Of a stretch of DNA of 64,000 bases, positions 31,821 to 41,389 are shown one piece after another (the first letter of the stretch is position 1; each line of letters begins with the position of its first letter). The stretch covers positions 6,204 through 70,203 of the forward strand of contig NZ_CAKUIH010000010.1 of NCBI RefSeq assembly GCF_934660935.1. The letters run 5' to 3'. The DNA is from an uncultured Parolsenella sp. (GTDB lineage Bacteria; Actinomycetota; Coriobacteriia; Coriobacteriales; Atopobiaceae). A model generated the notes under the pieces. It ran no database searches and was not told where the DNA came from. It saw nothing but the letters and a program-made list of their open reading frames with translations. Position numbers and translations under genes: made by a program.

Positions 31821-34607
31821 ATGGAGAAGCGCATCTACAGGTTTGGCCTTGACGAGAACGGCGCTGACGTCACCGAGGGAACCGCGCACGACAACTTCAC
31901 CCTCGGCGGCAAGGGTGCTAACCTCGCCGAGATGGCTCGTATCGGCCTTCCGGTTCCTCCTGGCTTCACGATTACCTGCCAGACCTGCATGGAATACGCC
32001 AACGGCGGCAACACCTGGCCCGAGGGCGTGCTCGACGGCATCACCGCGGCCCGCGAGGACCTCGAGCGTCGTTGCGGCAAGCGCCTTGGCGACGCCAAGG
32101 ACCCGCTGCTCGTCTCCGTCCGTTCCGGTGCCCCCTTCTCGATGCCCGGCATGATGGACACGGTGCTTGACCTCGGCCTCAATGACGAGTCCGTTCTCGG
32201 CCTCGCCCACCAGACCAACAACGATCGCTTCGCCTGGGACAGCTACCGCCGCTTCATCCAGATGTTCTCGAACGTAGTCATGGGCATCGACTCCGACCTC
32301 TTCGAGCACGCGATCTCCGCCGCCCGCGAGGCCGCCGGCGTCACCACCGACACTGAGCTCTCCGCTGAGAATCTCCGCGCCCTCGCCGGCGAATTCAAGC
32401 AAATCTTCGCCGAGAACGTAAACCTCGAGGAGCACCCCGAGCTCGCCGGCGAGGATGGTTCCGCCCAGTTCCCGCAGGATCCCACCATCCAGCTCCGCCT
32501 TGCCGTAGCCGCCGTCTTCGGCTCCTGGGAGTCCGACCGCGCGCGCCTCTACCGCAGGCAGAACAACATCCCCAATGACCTCGGTACCGCCGTCAACGTT
32601 CAGGTCATGGCCTTCGGCAACAAGGGTGAGACCAGCGCCTCCGGCGTCGCCTTCACCCGCAACCCTGCCACCGGCGAGCGCGAGTTCTACGGCGACTACC
32701 TCGTGAACGCTCAAGGCGAGGACGTCGTGGCCGGCATCCGCAACACCGAGCCCATCGAGACACTGCGCCACACCCCCGGCCTCGAGGCCGCCGGCGAGCA
32801 GCTTGAAAGCATCTTCGGCATCCTCGAGCAGCACTACCGCGACATGATGGACATCGAGTTCACCATCGAGCAGGGCAAGCTCTACATGCTGCAGACCCGC
32901 GTGGGCAAGCGCACCGCCACCGCCGCCCTCAAAATCGCCGTGGACCTCGTCAGCGAAGGCGTTATCACCCGCGAGGAGGCGCTCCAGCGCATCAACCCCG
33001 CCCAGCTCGACCAGCTCATGCACCCGCAGATTGCCAAGAACGCCACCAGGAACGTCTTCGCCCGCGGCCTCAACGCGAGCCCCGGTGCCGCCGTGGGCAA
33101 GGTCGTCTTCTCCGCGGCCGATGCCGTGGCCGAGAGCGAGGCCGGTAACGATTGCGTGCTCGTCCGTTGGGAGACCACGCCCGACGACCTCGCGGGCATG
33201 ACCGCCGCCAAGGGTATCCTCACCAGCCACGGCGGCAAGACCAGCCACGCGGCCGTCATCGCCCGCGGCATGGGCAAGCCCTGTGTCTGCGGTGCCGACG
33301 CCCTGCGCATCGACGCGGAGCGCAAGGAGGTCGCCGTCGCCAACACTGACGTCGTCCTTCACGAGGGTGACATCATCTCCATCGATGGCTCCACGGGCGA
33401 GGTCATGCTCGGTGCCGTCGAGCTCGAGCGCCCCAGCACTACGGGCGACCTCGCGACCGTCCTCGATTGGGCCGACAGAGTCCGCCGCATGGGCGTTCGC
33501 GCCAACGCCGACAACCCGGCAGACGCCCGCCTCTCCCTCGAGCTTGGTGCCGAGGGCATCGGCCTGACCCGCACCGAGCACATGTTCCTCGGTGACCGCA
33601 AGAGCATCATCCAGCGCTTCATCCTCTCCGATACCGAGGAGGAGCGCCAGGAGGCCGCCGACGAGCTCGCCCACGCCCAGGAGGGTGACTTCTACGAGAT
33701 CCTCTCCGTCATGGACGGCAAGTCCGTGACCATCCGTCTGCTCGATCCTCCCCTGCACGAGTTCCTCGACAGCCCGCGTGACCTCGCCATCCGCCTCACC
33801 CGCATGGAGTGCGAGGGCGCTCCCGCCGAGGAGATTTCCCGCCTGCGCGCGCTCCTCGCCCGCGTCGACTCCCTCGCCGAGGCCAACCCCATGCTCGGCC
33901 TCCGCGGCTGCCGCCTGGGCTTCGCCTTCCCGCAGCTCCCGGCCCTCCAGACGCGTGCCATCGCCCGCGCCACGGTGCGCCTGAAGCGCGAGGGCAAGAA
34001 CCCGCGTCCGCACATCATGGTGCCCCTCGTCTGCCTCAACGCCGAGATTCGTGAGATGCGCGCCATCGTCGAGCGCGCCATCATCGACGTCGAGGTCGAG
34101 ACCGGCGTCCGCCTGGGCGAGATTCCCGTCGGCACGATGATCGAGCTCCCGCGCGCCGCCGTCATGGCAGACCGCATCGCCCGCCACGCGGACTTCTTCA
34201 GCTTTGGCACGAACGACCTCACGCAGACCGCGCTCGGCTTCTCCCGTGACGATGTCGAGGGCAAGGTCCTCCCGACCTACCTCGAGTCCAACGTCATCCC
34301 GAGAAACCCGTTCGAGACCATCGACGAGGGCGTCGCGAAGCTCGTCGGCATGGGTTGCGAACTCGGCCGCTCCGAGAGGCCTGGTATCTCCCTCGGCGTC
34401 TGCGGTGAGCATGGCGGTGACCCTGATTCCATCCGCACCTTCTATGACCTGGGCATCGATTACGTGAGCTGCTCGCCCTACCGTGTCCCGGTCGCGCGCC
34501 TCGCAGCCGCGCAGGCGACGCTCGCCAGCAAGGTTCGTCCGTACGTTCCCGTGACGCCGGCCTATGCCCCCGTCCGCGAGCGCCAGCCGTTCGCCGAGCA
34601 GGTCTAG
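31821..34607 (+). CDS. ppdK: Pyruvate, phosphate dikinase
   Basis: A 928-aa enzyme interconverting pyruvate, ATP and phosphate with PEP, AMP and PPi. The N-terminal ATP-grasp domain starts LGGKGANLAEMARIGLPVPPGF. The swivelling phospho-His domain has GGKTSHAAVIARGMGKPCV (catalytic His). The C-terminal PEP/pyruvate barrel has GIGLTRTEHMFLGD, MVPLVCLNAEIREM and SFGTNDLTQTALGFSRDD, and ends with the Cys-containing SLGVCGEHGGDP motif. Its full family length implies an intact enzyme, used for glycolytic PPi-dependent flux or gluconeogenesis in anaerobes. ATG 31821 has GGGGAGG 3 nt upstream. Confidence 0.97.
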   Translation: MEKRIYRFGLDENGADVTEGTAHDNFTLGGKGANLAEMARIGLPVPPGFTITCQTCMEYANGGNTWPEGVLDGITAAREDLERRCGKRLGDAKDPLLVSVRSGAPFSMPGMMDTVLDLGLNDESVLGLAHQTNNDRFAWDSYRRFIQMFSNVVMGIDSDLFEHAISAAREAAGVTTDTELSAENLRALAGEFKQIFAENVNLEEHPELAGEDGSAQFPQDPTIQLRLAVAAVFGSWESDRARLYRRQNNIPNDLGTAVNVQVMAFGNKGETSASGVAFTRNPATGEREFYGDYLVNAQGEDVVAGIRNTEPIETLRHTPGLEAAGEQLESIFGILEQHYRDMMDIEFTIEQGKLYMLQTRVGKRTATAALKIAVDLVSEGVITREEALQRINPAQLDQLMHPQIAKNATRNVFARGLNASPGAAVGKVVFSAADAVAESEAGNDCVLVRWETTPDDLAGMTAAKGILTSHGGKTSHAAVIARGMGKPCVCGADALRIDAERKEVAVANTDVVLHEGDIISIDGSTGEVMLGAVELERPSTTGDLATVLDWADRVRRMGVRANADNPADARLSLELGAEGIGLTRTEHMFLGDRKSIIQRFILSDTEEERQEAADELAHAQEGDFYEILSVMDGKSVTIRLLDPPLHEFLDSPRDLAIRLTRMECEGAPAEEISRLRALLARVDSLAEANPMLGLRGCRLGFAFPQLPALQTRAIARATVRLKREGKNPRPHIMVPLVCLNAEIREMRAIVERAIIDVEVETGVRLGEIPVGTMIELPRAAVMADRIARHADFFSFGTNDLTQTALGFSRDDVEGKVLPTYLESNVIPRNPFETIDEGVAKLVGMGCELGRSERPGISLGVCGEHGGDPDSIRTFYDLGIDYVSCSPYRVPVARLAAAQATLASKVRPYVPVTPAYAPVRERQPFAEQV

Positions 34608-34821
34608 CCAACATCCGGGACGCCAGGCTAATTCGTCGGCCTGGCGCCCTCTCCAAACCCAGGGGCCCAACCCGTCCCTGGGTACATCCGGGGAGTTCGG
34701 GTCTCCCCGGATGGGCGGCGAGCGCGCCACGCAGGCTAAACGTCTCCCTACGCCTGCGCTTGCCGCACACAAGAACCACCCCGACACGAAGCGACTCGCC
34801 GTGTCGGGGTGGTTCCCTTTT
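34608..34821 (+). terminator. ppdK 3' hairpin array and terminator
   Basis: A first hairpin CATCCGGGGAG/CTCCCCGGATG (34685-34713) is followed by the terminator: AACCACCCCGACACG (34774-34788) pairs perfectly over 15 bp with CGTGTCGGGGTGGTT (34800-34814), then CCCTTTT. The rest of the gap to 34944 shows nothing more. Confidence 0.8.
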
Positions 34822-34944
34822 GGCATGCCGGGGGCATGGCATGCCTACGATGTCGCGCCACCTCGTCCACAGGTGGCGCGCGAGATAATCACGTCTCGCT
34901 CGATGAAGTCAGCCCGAGGCCTCGTTCCGACTTCTTAAGACGAG

Positions 34945-36150
34945 TTACGCGTTGAACACGTACTTATCCATGCGCTCGAACGCCTCCTGAACGCGATCGA
35001 GCGGCAGGGCGAGGTTCATGCGCAGGTGGCAAGGGCCATGGAACATGCGACCGTCCTGGATGTCGACGCCGACGCGCCAGCACTCCTTCTCGACCCAGTC
35101 GATGTCACGCCCGTGCTTCTCGCACCACTCGGTGCAGTCCACGAACAGCATGTAGGTGCCCTCGGGCTTCTGCACGATGACGCCATCGAAGTGCTTGTCG
35201 ATGTAATCGCAAGCCCAGTCGACGTTGGCACCGAGAACCTGAGTGAGCTCGTCAACCCACTCGTATCCCTCGGGCTTGTAGGCGCCCACGAGCGCGTGCA
35301 TGGACAGCACGTTCATGTCGTTGTAGTGGCACTTGGAGCTTCGAGCCGTGACACGATCGCGCAGATACTTGTTGTAGATGATGTGGTAGGAACCCACCAA
35401 GCCGGCAAGGTTGAACGTCTTGCTGGGCGCATAGATGGCCACGGTACGCTGGCGGGCGTCATCGGAGACGCTCTGCGTGGGCACGTGCTTGTGGCCCGGC
35501 AGGATGATATCGCTCCAGATCTCGTCGGAGACGACGACGCAGTCATACTTCTTGAAGAGCTCCATCGCGCGCTCGATCTCCCAGCGCTCCCAGACGCGGC
35601 CACAGGGGTTGTGGGGGGAGCAGAAGACGACGGCGTGGATGTTGTTTTCGGCGAGCTTCTTCTCCATGTCCTCGAAGTCCATGCGCCAGACGCCGTCCTC
35701 GTCGATCTTGAGGGGCGAGTTCACGATATCGAAGCCGTTGTTCTTGAGGCTCATCGTGAAACCGATGTAGGTCGGGCTGTGGAGAAGGACCTTGTCACCA
35801 GGCTCCATGAAGGAGGCCAGCGTGGAGACGACACCGCCGAGGACGCCGTTCTCATAACCGATGCACTCCTTGGTGAGGCCCTCGACGCCGTTGCGCGTCT
35901 CGTGCCACCTGATGATGGAGTTGAAGTAGTCATCGGTCGGGGCGAAGTAACCAAACGCAGGGTGCTTGGCGCGCTCGATAATCGCCTCGGTGACGGTCGG
36001 CACCGTGGGGAAGTTCATGTCAGCGATCCACATGGGGATGCCGTCGAAGCCCTCGGCCGGAGCATCCGGGGCGAACCCGGTGCCAAGACCGTCGACGGCG
36101 ATCGCGTCCATGCCGTGACGCTCCATGTGGCTGGTGAAGTCATACTTCAT
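34945..36150 (-). CDS. patB: PatB/MalY-type PLP-dependent C-S lyase (cystathionine beta-lyase) or aminotransferase
   Basis: A 401-aa fold-type I PLP enzyme. The MalY/PatB signatures are PMWIADMNFPTVPTVTEAI near the N-terminus, FCSPHNPCGRVW (Asn of the PLP ring), VVSDEIWSDIIL (Asp) and APSKTFNLAGL (Schiff-base Lys in SKTFN). These enzymes cleave cystathionine, cystine or cysteine to pyruvate, ammonia and a thiol. It is the last gene of a unit with an amino-acid ABC importer and an Amt-PII ammonium transporter, fitting import of a sulfur amino acid and handling of released ammonia. ATG 36150 has AAGGG upstream. Confidence 0.92.
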   Translation of the reverse strand: MKYDFTSHMERHGMDAIAVDGLGTGFAPDAPAEGFDGIPMWIADMNFPTVPTVTEAIIERAKHPAFGYFAPTDDYFNSIIRWHETRNGVEGLTKECIGYENGVLGGVVSTLASFMEPGDKVLLHSPTYIGFTMSLKNNGFDIVNSPLKIDEDGVWRMDFEDMEKKLAENNIHAVVFCSPHNPCGRVWERWEIERAMELFKKYDCVVVSDEIWSDIILPGHKHVPTQSVSDDARQRTVAIYAPSKTFNLAGLVGSYHIIYNKYLRDRVTARSSKCHYNDMNVLSMHALVGAYKPEGYEWVDELTQVLGANVDWACDYIDKHFDGVIVQKPEGTYMLFVDCTEWCEKHGRDIDWVEKECWRVGVDIQDGRMFHGPCHLRMNLALPLDRVQEAFERMDKYVFNA

Positions 36151-36241
36151 GAGAAGAACCCTTCCGTTGAATGCTTGCACAAGAACGCAAACGCCTGTTG
36201 TCTAGCGAGGGACGATGATGCTCCCGATGCCCCGGCAAAGG

Positions 36242-37924
36242 CTAGAGTACGTCGATACTCTGGACAGCGTCAAAGCCATGCTCGCCGGTACGGACCTTCA
36301 CGGCCTCGGCGACGCCATACACGAACACCTTTCCGTCTCCGATGTGACCCGTGTAGAGGGCGCGACGCGCGGCGAAGACGACGTCCTCGACGGGAACCTT
36401 CGAGACGACGATGTCCACCTGGACCTTCGGCACGAACTCGACGCTCACCGGGATGCCACGATACGTCTCGCGTGCACCTTTCTGCTCGCCGCAACCCCTG
36501 ACGTCGCTCACCGTCATGCCGGTCACGCCAATACGGTTGAGCTCCTCGCGAAGCCCGTCAAGGCGCGTAGGACGGCAGATGACCTCGACCTTCTTAAGCG
36601 TGCAGGAATCGGCTCCGCCCATGAGGGCGAGGGGCACGGCGACGTCGATGGGAAGGTCCGGCGTGCGGGCGGAAGCGCCCTGGAGTGCCGCGGGGCTGAG
36701 CTCAGGCAGGTACTCCATGAAGGCGTTGTTGAGGCTCGGGCCGGAAAGACCGAGGCCAGCCGTCTCCTCGGAATCGAGCACGCGCAGGTCAGCGTTTCTC
36801 TTGACGATCGAGAACACGATCCAAGAGAAGACGGCGGCCCAGGCCGCGATCGCAACGAGGCCCACGAGCTCTGCCACGAACGTCCCGAATCCGCCGAAGA
36901 TGAGGCCGGACTTACCAAAGACGCCGGCAAGAACGAGACCGAGGACGCCGCAGACACCATGGGTGACGATCGAGCCAACCGGATCATCCACCTTGGAGCA
37001 GCGCTCCACGCGCTCCGTGCCAAACACGACCACAAGCCCGGCGGCGACGCCGGCGAGCGCGCAGAAGAGCGGGCTCATCACGTCTGCCCCGGAGGAAACG
37101 GCCACAAGGCCGCCAACGAGGCCATTGAGCGTCATCGGAACGTCGACTCCCCCATAGCGCGCCCTGGTCGCCACCATCGCCGTCAGGGCAGAGACGCTCG
37201 AGGCGGCGAGCATGCCGAGAACGGCCCGACCAAAGGCATCCACGCCGCTCACGCCAAAGGCGAGGCAGGAGACGCCCATAAGGCCGAACCAGCCCACGAA
37301 GATGAGGAGGGATCCCTCGAGGCAGCGAGTCAGGCTCTGCCCCGGAAGCGCTCGGACCTCGCCGTCAACGTACTTGCCAGACCTCGGCCCCATGAGGGCC
37401 GCGGCGACGAGCGCGACGATGCCGGCAACCACGTTCAGGGACGCGGAGCCCGCAAAGTCGTGGAAGCCCATCTGGGCAAGCCAGCCCTGACCCCAGGTCC
37501 AACGGTTCACGAAGGGATACACGAGCAGGCTCACGACCAGGGCAGTCGCGATGTTGGCGGCGATGTTGGAGCGCTCCGCAAGCGTGCCGCAGACGATGTT
37601 CGCGCAGACGGCGCAGACGACGGCCTGCGCCGCGACGAAGAGCGTGAGGGGCACGCCCTCGGGAAGCTCGGGACCATAGTTGCCGAGGGTGAAGAAGTCG
37701 AGCACGCCGAAGAAGCCGCCTCGCCCGCCAAAGAACAGGCCGAATCCGATGAAGAGGAATCCCAGGACGCTCGCAAACGTCACGACGGCATGGCGAACGA
37801 TGGTACCCGACGTGTTCTTGTGCTGAACGGAGCCCACGTCAAAGAGCGCATAGCCCAGCAGCATGAGCGCCACAAGGGAGGTTCCGGCGACCGTCCAGAC
37901 GGTCGCTGCAGTGATGGAAGACAT
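36242..37924 (-). CDS. Ammonium transporter fused to a C-terminal PII (GlnB/GlnK-like) domain
   Basis: A 560-aa protein. Residues 1-380 are an Amt/MEP channel with about 11 helices: GYALFDVGSV, WTWGQGWLAQMGFHDFAGS and DPVGSIVTHGVCGVLG. The second twin-His is present (His322), but the first is Asn164 (DFAGSASLN, usually DFAGxxVVH). Residues about 444-555 form a complete PII domain: VEVICRPTRLDGLREEL, T-loop GCGEQKGARETYRGI and B-loop TGHIGDGKVFVYGV. The Tyr51 uridylylation position is Val493. In other bacteria a separate GlnK plugs Amt; here sensor and channel are one chain. ATG 37924 has GGGGAGG 7 nt upstream. It follows the ABC ATPase by 13 nt. Confidence 0.93.
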   Translation of the reverse strand: MSSITAATVWTVAGTSLVALMLLGYALFDVGSVQHKNTSGTIVRHAVVTFASVLGFLFIGFGLFFGGRGGFFGVLDFFTLGNYGPELPEGVPLTLFVAAQAVVCAVCANIVCGTLAERSNIAANIATALVVSLLVYPFVNRWTWGQGWLAQMGFHDFAGSASLNVVAGIVALVAAALMGPRSGKYVDGEVRALPGQSLTRCLEGSLLIFVGWFGLMGVSCLAFGVSGVDAFGRAVLGMLAASSVSALTAMVATRARYGGVDVPMTLNGLVGGLVAVSSGADVMSPLFCALAGVAAGLVVVFGTERVERCSKVDDPVGSIVTHGVCGVLGLVLAGVFGKSGLIFGGFGTFVAELVGLVAIAAWAAVFSWIVFSIVKRNADLRVLDSEETAGLGLSGPSLNNAFMEYLPELSPAALQGASARTPDLPIDVAVPLALMGGADSCTLKKVEVICRPTRLDGLREELNRIGVTGMTVSDVRGCGEQKGARETYRGIPVSVEFVPKVQVDIVVSKVPVEDVVFAARRALYTGHIGDGKVFVYGVAEAVKVRTGEHGFDAVQSIDVL

Positions 37925-37937
37925 TGCCATCCCTCCC

Positions 37938-38744
37938 CTATGCGAACGTCGGGGCAGCTTCGCCCGCGACCTTGCCATCGACGATGTCCATCGGGTGGGT
38001 CACGCGCTCGAGGAACTTCTGCGTGCGCGGCTCCTTGGGATTGACGAGGATCTCGGAGGGCTTGCCCTCCTCGACCACGACGCCACCTTCCATGAAGACG
38101 ACGCGCGTGGCGACCTCGCGAGCGAACGCGATCTCATGCGTGACGATGACCATGGTGATGCCCGTCATGGCGACGCTCTTGATCGTGGCGAGGACCTCGC
38201 CGACAAGCTCGGGGTCGAGCGCGCTCGTGGGCTCGTCGAAGAGGATGACGTCAGGGTCGAGGATCAGCGCTCGGGCGATGCCGGCACGCTGCTGCTGGCC
38301 ACCCGAGAGCTGAATGGGATAGTAATCGCACCTCTCGGCCAGGCCCACCTTGGCCAGGATCTCGCGAGCGGCCTTCTCTGCATCCGCCTTCTGGTACTTC
38401 TTGACGGTGACCAGGCCCTCCATGACGTTTTCGAGGATGGTCTTGTTCTTGAACAGGTTGTAGTTCTGGAAGACCATCGCGGTCTTGCGGCGAAGCTCGA
38501 TAACGTCCTTCTTCGAGTGCTTCTTGGCATCGACCTTGAACCCGTTGATTTCGATCGTGCCCTCGTCGGCGGGATCGAGGAAGTTGATGGTGCGCAGGAA
38601 CGTGGTCTTGCCCGAGCCGGACGGGCCGAGGATAACGACGACCTCGCCCTTCTTTACGTTCATGTCCACGCCCTTGAGCACGTGGTTCGAGCCGAACGAC
38701 TTCTGGATGCCCTTGAGCTCAAGCATGTAGTCGGAGTTTGGCAT
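37938..38744 (-). CDS. Polar amino acid ABC transporter ATP-binding protein
   Basis: A 268-aa GlnQ/TcyN-like ATPase: Walker A GPSGSGKTTF, Q-loop MVFQNYNLF, signature LSGGQQQRAGIARAL, Walker B VILFDEPTSALDPEL and H-loop VTHEIAFAREV. The C-terminal tail PRTQKFLERV is typical of amino-acid transporters. It energises the two permeases encoded immediately upstream (26-nt gap). The next gene, the Amt-PII fusion, starts 13 nt downstream, so they share one transcript. Confidence 0.95.
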   Translation of the reverse strand: MPNSDYMLELKGIQKSFGSNHVLKGVDMNVKKGEVVVILGPSGSGKTTFLRTINFLDPADEGTIEINGFKVDAKKHSKKDVIELRRKTAMVFQNYNLFKNKTILENVMEGLVTVKKYQKADAEKAAREILAKVGLAERCDYYPIQLSGGQQQRAGIARALILDPDVILFDEPTSALDPELVGEVLATIKSVAMTGITMVIVTHEIAFAREVATRVVFMEGGVVVEEGKPSEILVNPKEPRTQKFLERVTHPMDIVDGKVAGEAAPTFA

Positions 38745-38770
38745 TGTGAGTCTCCTCTTGGATGGTTGCG

Positions 38771-39499
38771 CTAGGCCGTCTGGGCGGAAGCGTCGGGCGC
38801 GGTCAGATTCAGATAGCGGGATGCCCTGCCTTCGATGACGCGGAAGATGCGGTTGAACACGAAGCTCAGCACCTCATAGATGACCGTCGCCATGAGATAG
38901 GCCTCGATGTAGGCGTAGCTCGCGTTGGCAAGCAGGGTCGAGGTCGCCATGACCTCGTAGACGCCCACGAAGTAGGCAAGCGAGGTGCCCTGGACGAGGC
39001 CCACGAACAGGCCGTTCAGGTTGGGCAGGGCGCTCGTGATGGCCTGGGGCAGCACGACGCGCACGTAGGCCACCGGTTTGGTCATACCCACGGACTGCGC
39101 GGCCTCGATCTGTCCCTTGTCCACGGCCAGAATCGCCGAGCGGAAGACCTCGGAGGAGTAGGCGGCCTGCTCGAGCACGAAAGCGGCGATGGCGTAGGCC
39201 GCGGCCGGCACGGCGCTGACGTCGGCCGAGAGGCCGATGGAGGCCAGGTAGGTCTGTATGATAAGCGGCGTTGAGTAGTACGAGACGAACAGGATGATGA
39301 CCATCGGCACGGAACGCATAAACGAGACGAACACGCTGGCCAGCTGGCTGAGTACCGGCACGCGCGCGTTCTTGACGAGCGCGATGAGGATGCCAAGCAC
39401 CCAGCCTATAGGAATGGAGACGAAGACCAGCAGCAGTGTCACGGGCACCGATGCCAGGACCTGGGGAAACGCCTCGGCGAGAAACTCTAAGTCAATCAT
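38771..39499 (-). CDS. Amino acid ABC transporter permease 2
   Basis: A 242-aa HisM/GlnP-type permease with about five membrane spans. The EAA loop EAAQSVGMTKPVAYVRVVLP couples it to the ATPase. Start ATG 39499 is chosen because the upstream frame extension is low-complexity shadow sequence. Permease 1 lies 10 nt upstream on the same strand; the two probably form a heterodimer. Confidence 0.92.
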   Translation of the reverse strand: MIDLEFLAEAFPQVLASVPVTLLLVFVSIPIGWVLGILIALVKNARVPVLSQLASVFVSFMRSVPMVIILFVSYYSTPLIIQTYLASIGLSADVSAVPAAAYAIAAFVLEQAAYSSEVFRSAILAVDKGQIEAAQSVGMTKPVAYVRVVLPQAITSALPNLNGLFVGLVQGTSLAYFVGVYEVMATSTLLANASYAYIEAYLMATVIYEVLSFVFNRIFRVIEGRASRYLNLTAPDASAQTA

Positions 39500-39509
39500 G
39501 TGCCCACCC

Positions 39510-40211
39510 CTATGCCGTGACGGTGCGACCGCGGGAGGTCGCGCGCTCGATGATGGTCGTGACGAGCTGGAGCAGCAAGCAGATGCACCAGTAAATGATG
39601 GCGACCGAGATGTAGACCTCCAGACGCGAGGCACCGTAGCTGGCCTGTGAGATGGTCTGCGCACGCCCCATGAGGTCGAGCGTGCCGATGGAGAACGCCA
39701 AGGCCGTCTCCTTGAAGATGCTGATGACGTTGTTGCCCAGGTTGGGGATAGCGATGGCGACGGCCTGCGGCAGCACGATGCGGCGCAGGGCCTGGACCTC
39801 GGTCATGCCCACAGACAGCGCCGCCTCGGTCTGGCCGTGCTCTACGGCCAGATAGCTCGAGCGCATCATCTCGCCGAGGTTTGCCGAGGAGATGAGCGTC
39901 ATCGCCACGAGGATGAACGTGGACTTGGGGAGCTTCGCCAGCACCGGCATGACCTGCGGCAGGCCCATGAACAGCAAAAAGATCAAGACGAGTGACGGGA
40001 CGCCTCGCATGAGCGAGATATAGCCGTGGGCGAGCGAGGCAAGCACCCGTCCGCCGCGCAGCTGCGCGAACGTGAGCAGAAGGCCGATGACCAGACCAAA
40101 GAGTAGCGAGTACGCGAGCAGGTAGACCGTCATGGGCAGCGCCGTGAGAATCGTCGAGATGAAGCCCGGGATCAGCTCGGCGTGGAGCTCGAAGGTGTAG
40201 GAGGTCTGCAT
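39510..40211 (-). CDS. Amino acid ABC transporter permease 1
   Basis: A 233-aa HisQ/TcyL-type permease: N-terminal GFISTILTALPMTVYLLAYS, SLMRGVPSLVLIFLL and the EAA loop TEAALSVGMTEVQALRRIVLPQ. It lies between the binding protein (19-nt gap upstream) and permease 2 (10-nt gap). It is part of the six-gene unit running to patB. Confidence 0.93.
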   Translation of the reverse strand: MQTSYTFELHAELIPGFISTILTALPMTVYLLAYSLLFGLVIGLLLTFAQLRGGRVLASLAHGYISLMRGVPSLVLIFLLFMGLPQVMPVLAKLPKSTFILVAMTLISSANLGEMMRSSYLAVEHGQTEAALSVGMTEVQALRRIVLPQAVAIAIPNLGNNVISIFKETALAFSIGTLDLMGRAQTISQASYGASRLEVYISVAIIYWCICLLLQLVTTIIERATSRGRTVTA

Positions 40212-40230
40212 AGGATTGTCTCCCGCCGGG

Positions 40231-41118
40231 CTAGTCGTTCATGAGCTCGTTGTCAGACAGGACGTCGGCGTAAGCGGTGAAGACGTCCACGCCCAGGTCC
40301 TGCTCGGCGAGCTTGCCCAGGCTACCGTCCCCCTTCATCTCCTTGAGAACCTTGTCCACGGCATCGCGCAGCTCGGTCTGCTCCTTGTTGAACATGAAGT
40401 AGGTAGACTCGCACAGCACGACGTTGGTCTTGTACAGACCCGTGCCCGCCTCGTCGTTGACGGTGTCGAAGGAGCCGTCGTAGCAGGAGTAGGAGTCCAC
40501 CTGTCCGGAGGCGACCATCTTGAAGGCGTCGGCCATGGTGATGTCGGAGGTGGTCTTAAGCTCGATGGCCTTGTCGGGGTACTTCTCGTTGTACTTCTCA
40601 ATCATGCCGTACTCGTAGTTGATGGGGTTGGAGAGCGTGGTCAGGCCCGCCATGTCATCAAGCGTCTTGATGTTGGGATCGCGCACAGCAAAGACCATCG
40701 GCGAGAGGCAGAAGGACTCCTCGCAGAAGATGAACTTCTCCTTGCGTTCCTCGCTGGGGACGAGCTGGCAGCTGACGAGCTCTGCCGAGCCCGACTCGCA
40801 GGCCGTGATCATGGCCGTGAAGTCCATGGAGTCGATGTCGAAGGAGTAGTCATCGAGGCGCTCGTCGACGGCCTTGAGCACGTCAACGTCGTAGCCAACG
40901 AGGTTGCCCTCCTTGTCGAGGGAACAGTAGGGCGGGTTGCCGTTGTAGGTAAGGACGCTGACGGTCTTGCCGGAGGCAGATCCGCCCGTGGCAGAGGAGC
41001 TATCCGGCGCGCAACCAGAGAGGGAGGCGACGCCGAAGACGCCGAGTCCGAGAATCCCCGCGCCCTTGAGGAAGTTCCTGCGAGAGATCATGTACGGAGT
41101 AACGTTCTGCTTAGCCAT
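40231..41118 (-). CDS. Amino acid ABC transporter substrate-binding protein, Tat lipoprotein
   Basis: A 295-aa protein. The leader has a twin-arginine motif SRRNFLKGAG and a lipobox-like LSGC, so it is exported folded by Tat and then lipidated. The mature family-3 binding domain has VLTYNGNPPYCSLDKEGN, LVGYDVDVLKAVDERL and FTAMITACESGSAELV. First gene of the importer/Amt-PII/PatB unit. AAAGGGG precedes the ATG. The ligand is unknown; the PatB partner hints at cystine or another sulfur amino acid. Confidence 0.92.
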   Translation of the reverse strand: MAKQNVTPYMISRRNFLKGAGILGLGVFGVASLSGCAPDSSSATGGSASGKTVSVLTYNGNPPYCSLDKEGNLVGYDVDVLKAVDERLDDYSFDIDSMDFTAMITACESGSAELVSCQLVPSEERKEKFIFCEESFCLSPMVFAVRDPNIKTLDDMAGLTTLSNPINYEYGMIEKYNEKYPDKAIELKTTSDITMADAFKMVASGQVDSYSCYDGSFDTVNDEAGTGLYKTNVVLCESTYFMFNKEQTELRDAVDKVLKEMKGDGSLGKLAEQDLGVDVFTAYADVLSDNELMND

Positions 41119-41389
41119 GGTGCGTCCCCTTTCGCATCGGTGAGCGGAGCTTGTGGCCCCACGTCCGTCAGGCCCTTGCCTGGCGACAGGTGCAGAATGC
41201 GAGCCGTCCGTTAACGAAAGATGACAAAAAGTACGCCGCTACTGTAAACAGTCACGCGCCGTTTTATGAATCCGCAGGTAGGATGCTTCGTTTTGTCTTG
41301 GTTGCATCTTTGTTGCAGAAACAAAGCGGAAAACGCGAGGCTAAAAGCCGGTGACAGTCGAAACAAAAGTGGGCCACTAGACGACCTGA

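Noticed and set aside
31803..34826. 1007-codon open frame opposite ppdK
   Set aside because: Antisense shadow of a full-length, motif-complete pyruvate phosphate dikinase.
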